Assembly: GCA_030430025.1 (NCBI GenBank)
Contig: JAUIGR010000009.1
Span: forward strand, 18,118 to 82,117
Source: Gammaproteobacteria bacterium
Lineage (GTDB): Bacteria > Pseudomonadota > Gammaproteobacteria > Xanthomonadales > Marinicellaceae
DNA: 64,000 nucleotides
Direction: 5' to 3'
Part shown: piece by piece, positions 1 through 6,961 of the stretch
How positions within the stretch are numbered: position 1 is the stretch's first letter
Layout of the letters: each line of letters starts with the position of its first letter
The notes under the pieces: model-generated
The model's input: the letters and a program-made list of their open reading frames with translations, nothing else
Databases searched by the model: none
Told to the model about the DNA's origin: nothing
Program-made: the position numbers and the translations under genes

Positions 1-2643
1 ATAGAGCAGCCATATAATTAAAGACAAAGTTAGGGGAATGATTGTCATCAATTTAGATTTGACTCTGTCCATATATTCATACTGTCCTGACCAATTCAAT
101 GAATAGCCATTAGGTAATTTGATTTGTTCTGGCAACCAGCTTTTTAATTCATCAACGATCTGACCTAAATTGACTCCTCTAATGTCAATATAAACCCAAC
201 CATTAAGCCTGGCTTGTTCACTTTTTATAATGCCAGGCCCTGTTTCGATATAGATATCAGCTACTTGTGATAAGGTCAGCTGTTGACCATTGCTAGATAC
301 AATAGGTAATGATTTGAGCGCCTCCAGATTATGACGGTATGATTGTGGATAACGCAATTGTATGGGATAGCGAGCAATTCCTTCATAACTCCAGCCAATG
401 CTTTTACCACCTACACTTGTAGCCAAATGCTGTTGTATTTGTTTTATACTGATACCGAATGATGCTGCTTTTTGACGGTTAATATCAACAGTGATGTAGC
501 GTCCACCTGCCACACGTTCTGCATATACAGATAAAACACCTGGATAGTTGGTGAGTTTTTGCTCTATGGTTTGTCCGATTTGTTCAATGACTTTTAAATC
601 AGGACCTGCAATTTTAATGCCAACAGGGGTTTTGATACCTGTCGATAACATTTCTATACGTGTTTTGATGGGCATTACCCAAGCATTACTAACGCCAGGA
701 AATTGAATTAAATCGTCGAATTGCTTTTTGAGCAACTCAGTGGTCATGTGTGGTCGCCATTGTGACTTTGGTTTCAGTTGAATAAAAGTTTCTATCATGG
801 TTAATGGTGCAGGATCTGTTGCTGTATCAGCACGGCCTACTTTACCAAAAACAGTATTAACTTCAGGTACTGTTTTGATTATTTTATTGGTTTGTTGTAA
901 TAACTGACGTGCTTTGCCGATGGATATACCAGGGTAGGTTGTTGGCATGTACATGAGATCGCCTTCATCAAGAGGAGGCATGAATTCTGAACCTAATTTC
1001 TGCCAAGGCCACCAACCCACACACAGTAAAAAAAAAGTCAAAATCAGCGTTATTTTAGGAAAAGAAAGTAGTTTTTTTAAAATCGGTCGATACACCACAG
1101 ACAGTAGTTGACTGACAGGGTTTTTGTTTTCAGGACGAATTTTTCCTCGCACGCAATACCCCATGAGTACGGGTACCAGTGTGATCGATAAGGCAGCTGC
1201 TGCTGCCATCGCATAAGTTTTAGTAAAAGCCAGAGGAGCAAATAGCTTACCTTCTTGAGCCTCAAGTGTAAAAACCGGGAGGAAACTGATAGTGATGATG
1301 AGCAGGCTAAAGAACAGGGCAGGGCCAACCTCTGTGGCTGATTTGGCAACCAGTTGCCAGCGGTTTTGCTCCGTTATTTGGACTTCTTCGGATTTTTTAT
1401 GCATATTTTCAATCATCACAATAGCACCGTCGATCATGGCTCCAATAGCGATGGCAATGCCTCCCAGAGACATGATGTTTGCATTCAGTCCTTGCCATTT
1501 CATAACGATGAAGGCAGTCAATATTCCAGCAGGTAAGCTGATCAGGGCAACCAAAGAAGAGCGCAGGTGAAATAAAAATACCAGACAGACTAGTGCTACC
1601 ATTAATAATTCGCTTAATAATTTTTGCCATAAACTGTCAATGGCATCATCAATCAGTTGACTGCGGTCATATACGGTAACAATCTCTATCCCTTGAGGTA
1701 GCCCTTTAGCCAATGTTGCTAGTTTGGTTTTAACTGCGGTGATGGTCTGCTTGGCATTTTCTCCATAACGCATGACCACAATGCCACCAACAGTTTCACC
1801 TTCTCCATTAAGTTCTACCAGTCCGCGGCGCATTTGAGGACCCAGCCGAATCTCCGCGACATCTTTTAGTAGCAAAGGCGTGTTTTGTTGATTAATACCA
1901 AGTGGTATCGATTTTAGATCTTCAATATCATCGATATAACCCGTCGCTCTAATCATATATTCAGCTTCAGCCATTTCAATCACTGAAGCGCCAACTTCTT
2001 GATTAGCATGTTGGATAGCTGTTTCAATTAAGCTCAAGGGAATGCCCAAAGCTTTAAGCTTTTGTGGATTGGGAATAACTTGATATTGTTTAACCATTCC
2101 TCCAGCAGTAGCTATTTCAGCTACGCCAGGCACTGATTGAAGTTCATATGATAAATACCAGTCTTGTAATGATCTTAATTCGCTTAAATCGTGCTGCCCG
2201 GTAGTATCTTTGAGTGCATACATATAAATCCAGCCAACACCCGTAGCATCTGGTCCCAATTGGGTTTGTGCAGTAGGTGGTAATTGACTGCTGGCTTGGT
2301 TTAGGTATTCTTGAACTCGGGCTCTTGCCCAATAGATGTCAGTTCCTTCTTCAAAAATCACATAAATAAAAGCATCACCAAAAAAAGAAAAGCCACGTAC
2401 CGTTTTTGCTTTGGGTACAGCCAATAGGGTGCTGGTCAGTGGGTAGGTGATCTGGTCCTGTACTACCTGAGGTGCCTGTCCTGGGTAACTGGTTTTGACT
2501 ATTACTTGAACTTCTGACAAATCAGGGATGGCATCAACTGCGGTATCTCGAAGGGTTAACAAGCCGCCAATTATCAATGCCAAGCAACTTAATAAGACCA
2601 TTGCTCGGTTTTTTATCGACCATTCTATGATGCTTTTAATCAT
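1..2643 (-). CDS. cusA: CusA/CzcA-type RND heavy-metal efflux permease (3' end outside window)
   Basis: Inner-membrane RND pump that, with CusB and CusC, exports Cu(I)/Ag(I) from the periplasm using the proton gradient. The open frame covers 881 residues from ATG at 2641-2643 and runs off the left edge; the family is about 1040 residues, so roughly 160 C-terminal residues are missing. The N-terminal helix is followed by a porter domain. Helix 4 carries GAMIDGAIVMIEN, with the Asp and Glu of the proton relay. Around residue 665 is RIEMLSTGIKTPVG, whose Met corresponds, as I recall, to one of the copper-relay methionines of E. coli CusA. That favours monovalent Cu/Ag export over divalent Czc export. 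The start overlaps the end of cusB by 8 nt, implying translational coupling. The family call is secure; the metal is inferred. Confidence 0.95.
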   Translation of the reverse strand, partial: MIKSIIEWSIKNRAMVLLSCLALIIGGLLTLRDTAVDAIPDLSEVQVIVKTSYPGQAPQVVQDQITYPLTSTLLAVPKAKTVRGFSFFGDAFIYVIFEEGTDIYWARARVQEYLNQASSQLPPTAQTQLGPDATGVGWIYMYALKDTTGQHDLSELRSLQDWYLSYELQSVPGVAEIATAGGMVKQYQVIPNPQKLKALGIPLSLIETAIQHANQEVGASVIEMAEAEYMIRATGYIDDIEDLKSIPLGINQQNTPLLLKDVAEIRLGPQMRRGLVELNGEGETVGGIVVMRYGENAKQTITAVKTKLATLAKGLPQGIEIVTVYDRSQLIDDAIDSLWQKLLSELLMVALVCLVFLFHLRSSLVALISLPAGILTAFIVMKWQGLNANIMSLGGIAIAIGAMIDGAIVMIENMHKKSEEVQITEQNRWQLVAKSATEVGPALFFSLLIITISFLPVFTLEAQEGKLFAPLAFTKTYAMAAAAALSITLVPVLMGYCVRGKIRPENKNPVSQLLSVVYRPILKKLLSFPKITLILTFFLLCVGWWPWQKLGSEFMPPLDEGDLMYMPTTYPGISIGKARQLLQQTNKIIKTVPEVNTVFGKVGRADTATDPAPLTMIETFIQLKPKSQWRPHMTTELLKKQFDDLIQFPGVSNAWVMPIKTRIEMLSTGIKTPVGIKIAGPDLKVIEQIGQTIEQKLTNYPGVLSVYAERVAGGRYITVDINRQKAASFGISIKQIQQHLATSVGGKSIGWSYEGIARYPIQLRYPQSYRHNLEALKSLPIVSSNGQQLTLSQVADIYIETGPGIIKSEQARLNGWVYIDIRGVNLGQIVDELKSWLPEQIKLPNGYSLNWSGQYEYMDRVKSKLMTIIPLTLSLIIWLLY

Positions 2644-4066
2644 AGTTAATGACCTCAAAGTGAATGATGATGAATCTTGAATGCCTAATTTCGAACTGGA
2701 AACTAATCTGGCTGCCTGGTCTTAGCTGGTTGAGTTCAATACCATTGATAATCTCAAAATCCATGGTTGCTGGTGGTTTTTGCCATTTGGTTATGGCTTC
2801 CCGACTGATGTTTAACAGACGTTGTTGATGGTTAATGTGATTAACTGTGCCGATTACTGTTGCTGTTGGCCATGTTTCATCTCCCATTCTCTGAAAGTCA
2901 GATCTTTTACTGGACTCTGAATCAAGTAAAAACTGGGCAGATATAACCACTTTATCTTCAGCTTTTAATCCTGATGTTATGGCACTGAATTGATCATCTT
3001 GTTGACCTACCTCTACAGCCACGGATTTATATTTTCCTTGTCCTAGTGCCAAAACAACACGATTCTGATGGTTGAACTGTATCACGGCACTGGATGGAAT
3101 GAGCAGTTGTGGTTCAGGTTTTGATCCAGTCAGACTGACTTGTAATAGCATATTGGCTTTCAGCTGCTGATCATTATTATCCAAAATAGTCCGGGTAACC
3201 AATGTTCTGTGAACTTCATCTGCTGATGGATAGATATGATCAATTTTACCTTGCCAATGTCTATTTGCATAAGTTGCTGAGGTTGCTTCAATCAGCTGTT
3301 GGGTTTTAATTTGGCCAGCAATGGGTTCAAACCATTCCACATCAAGCCACATTTGGCTTGTATCAGCAATCACCATCAGTGTATCTTCTGGTTTGACCAC
3401 ATGGCCTTCTTTGACATTCAATGTGGTTACAAACCCAGATTGGGAGGCATAAAATGGTATCGATTGAATGACATGGCGTTTCTTTTTAACTTTTTCGATC
3501 GTGTCTTTAGGGAACTGAAGAGCAATCAGTCGTTGTTCAGCAGCTTGTGTTAATTGATGATCATTTTGATTAATAGCAAAAATCAATTCTTGTTGTGCAT
3601 TAATCCAATCAGGGGTATAAATTGAGTACAGATGTTGACCTTGATCAACCCAATCACCAACACTGAAGACCGACATCGACTGAATCCAGCCGCTGGTTTT
3701 GGCGTGAACGTGATGTAAAGTTTCTTGGTTGTAACGAACGATACCTTGCGCTATGTGTTGAATATTCAGTTGACCCCAAAAAGCAGTGGTATGTTTAACA
3801 CCCATTTGTTGTTCTACATGTGGGTTTATAACGACTGTTCCAGAAGTGCTTTCATCATCGTTTTGATTTTCTTTATAGACAGGTATTAATTCCATGCCCA
3901 TAGGAGAAAGGCCTGGTTGATTTCGCCGATAGTTATCATCCATTGGCGCTACCCAATAAAGGGGTTCTGGTGCATGCTTCGTTTTGGAGAGCTCACTTGA
4001 TTTACTTATATACCAAGTAAGACAGATCCCTGAGAGTAAACCTATCAAATAAAATAGATATTTCAT
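2636..4066 (-). CDS. cusB: CusB-type periplasmic adaptor with fused C-terminal CusF-like domain
   Basis: Membrane-fusion protein linking CusA to the outer-membrane channel. Residues 1-20 are an N-terminal signal/anchor. Residues about 37-64 form the short heavy-metal-binding segment typical of CusB (WVAPMDD ... GLSPMGMELIPVY), with Met in place of the Cys pairs found in some homologues. The barrel-sandwich/lipoyl halves and hairpin occupy about 110-260, followed by the beta-barrel and membrane-proximal domains. Residues 406-476 look like a complete CusF domain: GTVNHIN start, then KWQKPPATMDFEI, which resembles the Trp/Met copper site of CusF. In E. coli CusF is a separate chaperone; here it is tethered to the adaptor. 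The gene lies 4 nt inside the end of cusC and overlaps cusA by 8 nt. Confidence 0.93.
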   Translation of the reverse strand: MKYLFYLIGLLSGICLTWYISKSSELSKTKHAPEPLYWVAPMDDNYRRNQPGLSPMGMELIPVYKENQNDDESTSGTVVINPHVEQQMGVKHTTAFWGQLNIQHIAQGIVRYNQETLHHVHAKTSGWIQSMSVFSVGDWVDQGQHLYSIYTPDWINAQQELIFAINQNDHQLTQAAEQRLIALQFPKDTIEKVKKKRHVIQSIPFYASQSGFVTTLNVKEGHVVKPEDTLMVIADTSQMWLDVEWFEPIAGQIKTQQLIEATSATYANRHWQGKIDHIYPSADEVHRTLVTRTILDNNDQQLKANMLLQVSLTGSKPEPQLLIPSSAVIQFNHQNRVVLALGQGKYKSVAVEVGQQDDQFSAITSGLKAEDKVVISAQFLLDSESSKRSDFQRMGDETWPTATVIGTVNHINHQQRLLNISREAITKWQKPPATMDFEIINGIELNQLRPGSQISFQFEIRHSRFIIIHFEVINYD

Positions 4067-5295
4067 AAAGGGACTCCAATGGTGTTGTAATAACCTAATT
4101 TTAGTAGGCTTTTGAGCTGTTCATGTTGGTAAATGGTTTTTTGAATCTGATGAGATGTCAAATTTTGTTGTGCCAAAATCACTTCGTCAAGGTCATTAGC
4201 ACCTTGACTGTATCCTGTCAGTAATGATGAGATCAGTGCTTCTGTCTGTGGAATCAGTTGTTCTTTATAAACAGACAACATATCCATTTGAGATTCCAAA
4301 TGGTTGATTGACAGTTCTCTTTGTGTCTCAAACTGTTTGATTAGCTGTTGCCAGTTTTGTTGTTGAGCATCTGCTAACAGCGCGGCGCGCAATGTCGCTT
4401 GATTATGATGTTTTCTGTTAAAAATAGGTAGGTCAAAGGTGATACCAATACTGGCCAAATCGCTGCGATTTTGACCTGCTGGATCATTCTGTCGATGTCC
4501 ATAAGCCAATTGAAAAGACCACTGAGGTTGTTGGTTGAATTCACTTTTTTCAATTTGTAAATCTGCCAATGTGTTTTCTTGTGATAGCGCCAGAATTTTA
4601 GGGTGTCTGGTAAGATCAGTGAATGGAGAATGATTGATGGTCGGTAATTCAGGAGGTAGCGGTTCAAGTTCATGGGTGAGCCACTCTGTTAATGCAGATT
4701 GTGCATCAACAAGGTTTCTTTTATCAACGATCACTTTTTGATCAATGGCTGTGACCGCCAGCCTTGCTTTTAATATATCGGCTTGGTCAGTTGATATGAT
4801 GCCTGACTGATAGCGGTTCTGTACCGATATGGTCAGCTGTTTTAGTGACTGTTTGAGCTCCTGTCGTAACGAAATGATGGCTTGTTTTAAGTGAACATCG
4901 AGCCATAATGATCCAACGTGTTCGTATAACCAGGCTTTACGGTCTTCTATTAACCAATGATGGCGCTCTATTTGTATTGAGTTTTGTTTTTTTTGCCACC
5001 GTTTCCAGCCACGTTTGGGTAATCTCTGAGAAATTTTAATTTGATTTTGTGTCATGGCTTCACTATTCAAATCAAATCCATCTGTTCCCACATTCATAAC
5101 ACCAATACCCAGGGTAGTGTTAGGCAGTGGTAATATAGCTTGATTGTTAACTTGCCAAGCTTCACTTTGCAACTCCAGTGCTTTAAGTATGTTATCACTT
5201 TCTTGGGCTTGTTCGATGGCGATTTCAAAGGGAGTACACAAAACTAACTGACATGCTAATGTCAGCAGTAAACATATCTTTATTTTTTGGAACAT
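4063..5295 (-). CDS. cusC: TolC/CusC-family outer-membrane efflux channel
   Basis: Outer-membrane factor of the tripartite Cus pump, forming a trimeric channel from periplasm to outside. The protein has 410 residues, slightly shorter than E. coli CusC. A hydrophobic signal peptide covers residues 1-20, followed by long Gln/Leu/Glu-rich helices in two repeats (about 100-200 and 310-400) typical of the TolC fold. It lacks the lipobox Cys of classical CusC at the expected place, so it may not be lipidated. ATG at 5293-5295. Its stop overlaps the start of cusB (ATGA). Family is clear; the Cus assignment comes from its partners. Confidence 0.9.
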   Translation of the reverse strand: MFQKIKICLLLTLACQLVLCTPFEIAIEQAQESDNILKALELQSEAWQVNNQAILPLPNTTLGIGVMNVGTDGFDLNSEAMTQNQIKISQRLPKRGWKRWQKKQNSIQIERHHWLIEDRKAWLYEHVGSLWLDVHLKQAIISLRQELKQSLKQLTISVQNRYQSGIISTDQADILKARLAVTAIDQKVIVDKRNLVDAQSALTEWLTHELEPLPPELPTINHSPFTDLTRHPKILALSQENTLADLQIEKSEFNQQPQWSFQLAYGHRQNDPAGQNRSDLASIGITFDLPIFNRKHHNQATLRAALLADAQQQNWQQLIKQFETQRELSINHLESQMDMLSVYKEQLIPQTEALISSLLTGYSQGANDLDEVILAQQNLTSHQIQKTIYQHEQLKSLLKLGYYNTIGVPL

Positions 5296-5373
5296 GTTTT
5301 TTCCTGATGAATCAATAAAAAAAGTTAACCCCTACATACTCTTTCAGTTAGGGGCAAAAGTATGTCTTTGAGA

Positions 5374-5751
5374 TCAGGAAAATATAGGAGGTTTGAGCAG
5401 TGTTTGAGGTGATTCTGTTAAAAGCCAGAGACGAGAACTAAGCGGGTATACATTGACTTCCAATGGAATGGTATCGCTGGAGTGGACGAACCACATCGTA
5501 ATGGTTTGGCAGCTGCTTATCTCACACTGGCAATCATCACAACATCCATGGGTCATGGTTTGTTCTGGTATTGATTCTGTAGTCATCTGATATTCATGTT
5601 TCATCATGTTATGATCTTTATGATCCATCATGTTCATAGACTGATTGTGTGACTGTTTTTTGCAAGCATGAGTTTGTGTCAACACACTCTGGCTAAAAAG
5701 TAAAGCCAGCATTGCAAAGAGCATATACCATTGTGATGTTGTACACTTCAT
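5374..5751 (-). CDS. Small His/Met/Cys-rich secreted protein heading the Cus operon
   Basis: I do not recognise a named family. The reading frame opens at 5766, but the second Met (5751, MKCTTSQWYML) gives the better N-terminus: a signal-like hydrophobic segment (YMLFAMLALLFSQSVLTQ) follows directly. The mature part is dense in potential metal ligands, with repeated M/H/D clusters (MNMMDHKDHNMMKHEY) and a Cys cluster CCDDCQCEISSC. This composition and its position 78 nt upstream of cusC suggest a periplasmic copper/silver-binding accessory protein. The tail (residues after about 90) is ordinary and hydrophobic. Its upstream region is interrupted by the inverted-repeat element ending at 5800, so its promoter may lie in that element. 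The metal role is inferred from composition and context only. Confidence 0.7.
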   Translation of the reverse strand: MKCTTSQWYMLFAMLALLFSQSVLTQTHACKKQSHNQSMNMMDHKDHNMMKHEYQMTTESIPEQTMTHGCCDDCQCEISSCQTITMWFVHSSDTIPLEVNVYPLSSRLWLLTESPQTLLKPPIFS

Positions 5752-5793
5752 CAGCTCATTGTACAAAAAAAGAATGAAGAAAAAAAGTAATGA

Positions 5794-5799
5794 TACTTA
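5794..5799. repeat. Left copy of 6-bp direct repeat TACTTA (putative target-site duplication)
   Basis: TACTTA here and again at 6047-6052 directly flank the element at 5800-6046. A perfect direct repeat abutting the two inverted termini is what a transposition event leaves behind. Confidence 0.6.
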
Positions 5800-6046
5800 G
5801 TCAGTCCTGAAAAAGTCCATCCTGGCCTTTTCCAGCATCGTTCAAAAAAACACTTAAGCGCAAAAGTGTGATTTTGCTGATGTTTTTTGACCTTACTTGA
5901 GCCTGATGGCTCAAGGTGGCACGTCCCTGTGCCACACCATCGACCAGAAAAATGCATCGTGACACCTGTTTCCTGGTCGAAAAAATGTGCAAAATTGAAG
6001 TAACTCTTTATATTTAACAATACGTTATGCATTTTTCAGGTTCGAC
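5800..6046. mobile_element. MITE-like inverted-repeat element, copy 1 (247 bp)
   Basis: Non-coding element with related inverted termini: GTCAGTCCTGAAAAA at the left and, read on the other strand from the right, GTCGAACCTGAAAAA. Internally it holds several hairpins: ACACTT/AAGTGT near 5850, a perfect 8-bp stem CTTGAGCC/GGCTCAAG near 5895-5915, GGCAC/GTGCC just after it, and TCGACCAG/CTGGTCGA. It is flanked by TACTTA on both sides. The same sequence recurs at 14576, 6381 and 52913. The apparent ORFs on its minus strand exist only because the element is free of stops in that frame. Confidence 0.85.
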
Positions 6047-6052
6047 TACTTA
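6047..6052. repeat. Right copy of 6-bp direct repeat TACTTA
   Basis: Matches 5794-5799 exactly and abuts the right terminus of element copy 1. Confidence 0.6.
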
Positions 6053-6081
6053 CATACATGTGTCGACTTATTTGTTTGCAC

Positions 6082-6321
6082 TTAACTAGGAAGTGATTGT
6101 TCATTACATGATGCCTGAGTACACTGGCACAAGGTACATGGGGCACTTTTTGAATCAGTAAAGCTGACGTATTGGTAGATTGTGTTTTTTGAATGCATGA
6201 TTTGGCAAGATAATTCAGCCCAGTTTTGAGGCATTAACCCGCCTAATAAAAACAAGCGAAAGCTTCCATAAAGAATAATCGCTAGTAATAGAGTAAGACA
6301 AGATTTGGCATTCATGATCAT
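6082..6321 (-). CDS. Small hypothetical protein with N-terminal hydrophobic segment and Cys-rich tail
   Basis: A 79-residue frame of no recognised family. Residues about 7-30 are hydrophobic (signal peptide or membrane helix). The tail has CTLCQCTQASCNEQ, four Cys in a short span, plus an earlier Cys-Gln-Ile-Met-His, so metal or redox chemistry is possible. It sits between copies 1 and 3 of the inverted-repeat element and upstream of the copper operon in the same direction, so it may once have been part of that operon. The frame could be fortuitous; the sensible signal-like start and the ligand-rich tail argue for a real gene. Confidence 0.45.
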   Translation of the reverse strand: MIMNAKSCLTLLLAIILYGSFRLFLLGGLMPQNWAELSCQIMHSKNTIYQYVSFTDSKSAPCTLCQCTQASCNEQSLPS

Positions 6322-6380
6322 ATTGATTGATCTTCATCCGTAAAGTTCAGTTATTGTGGTCAATACCTTAAGATTGATTA

Positions 6381-6487
6381 GTCAACTCTGAAAAAGTCCC
6401 TCCTGGCCTTTTCCAGATTCGGTCAAAAAATGTGCAAGATTGAAGTCACTCTTTATATTTAACAATAAGTTATGCACTTGCTTCCAC
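6381..6487. mobile_element. MITE-like element, copy 3: internally deleted, right terminus decayed (about 107 bp)
   Basis: Starts with GTCAACTCTGAAAAAGTCC, follows copy 1 for about 50 bp, then jumps from CGGTCAAAAAA straight into the last ~60 bp of the element (TGTGCAAGATTGAAGT ...). This is as if a deletion had occurred between the two similar GGTC(G)AAAAAA tracts of a full-length copy. The right terminus reads GCACTTGCTTCCAC instead of GCATTTTTCAGGTTCGAC. It lies just downstream of hslR. Confidence 0.75.
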
Positions 6488-6496
6488 TACTCAACT

Positions 6497-6880
6497 TTAG
6501 CTTTCTTGTTGATGTGACTTAAGTTTTTTCAAGTCCCGTCTTTGTTTCTTTGTTGGTCGCCCTGCAGATTTAGGATTAGAGTGAAAAGATAGGTGTTTTA
6601 ACTCTATTGTTTTTTCGCGCATTTTTTTGCTGCTTTCAGTTTCTTGGTAAAATGTTTGGGCAATATGTGCGCTGACTCTTTTTTCAGCTAATTCCAGCAC
6701 ACTCACTTCCCATAGTAGATCATTTTTATTAATCAGTAAGGTATCATTAGTTTTAACTTCACGAGATGGTTTGCATTTTTGACCATTGATTTTAACTTTA
6801 CCTTGTTCTACTTGTTTTTTGGCCAATGAACGCGTTTTGAAAAAGCGTGCTGCCCATAACCATTGATCTATTCGAGCCAT
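6497..6880 (-). CDS. hslR: Hsp15, S4-domain heat-shock RNA-binding protein
   Basis: Binds free 50S subunits carrying a nascent chain and helps recycle stalled ribosomes. The S4 domain is at residues 1-60: MARIDQWLWAARFFKTRSLA, then QVEQGKVKINGQKCKPSREV. The basic tail (GRPTKKQRRDLKKLK) is typical of Hsp15. The frame extends to a TTG at 6907, but the ATG at 6878-6880 gives the family N-terminus and the normal length (about 127 residues). Monocistronic here, bounded by a terminator on the right and element copy 3 on the left. Confidence 0.93.
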   Translation of the reverse strand: MARIDQWLWAARFFKTRSLAKKQVEQGKVKINGQKCKPSREVKTNDTLLINKNDLLWEVSVLELAEKRVSAHIAQTFYQETESSKKMREKTIELKHLSFHSNPKSAGRPTKKQRRDLKKLKSHQQES

Positions 6881-6908
6881 TATCCACTTGAATCTGTTGA
6901 GTACCAAT

Positions 6909-6944
6909 AAAAAGACCCCAGTCTAAAAGGCTGAGGTCTTTTAT
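6909..6944. terminator. Bidirectional Rho-independent terminator between the 918-residue gene and hslR
   Basis: An AAAAGACC/GGTCTTTT stem, continuing inward with one mismatch, has a short A-rich loop and T-runs on either strand. It follows the stop of the leftward secreted-protein gene at 6962. Confidence 0.75.
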
Positions 6945-6961
6945 TATATACAGAATTTATA

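Noticed and set aside
5751..6032. 93-residue minus-strand ORF similar to the 71-residue ORF at 14577-14792
   Set aside because: Both lie inside copies 1 and 2 of the MITE-like element; their similarity comes from the repeat. No start context or protein-like conservation, and copy 3 deletes most of it.
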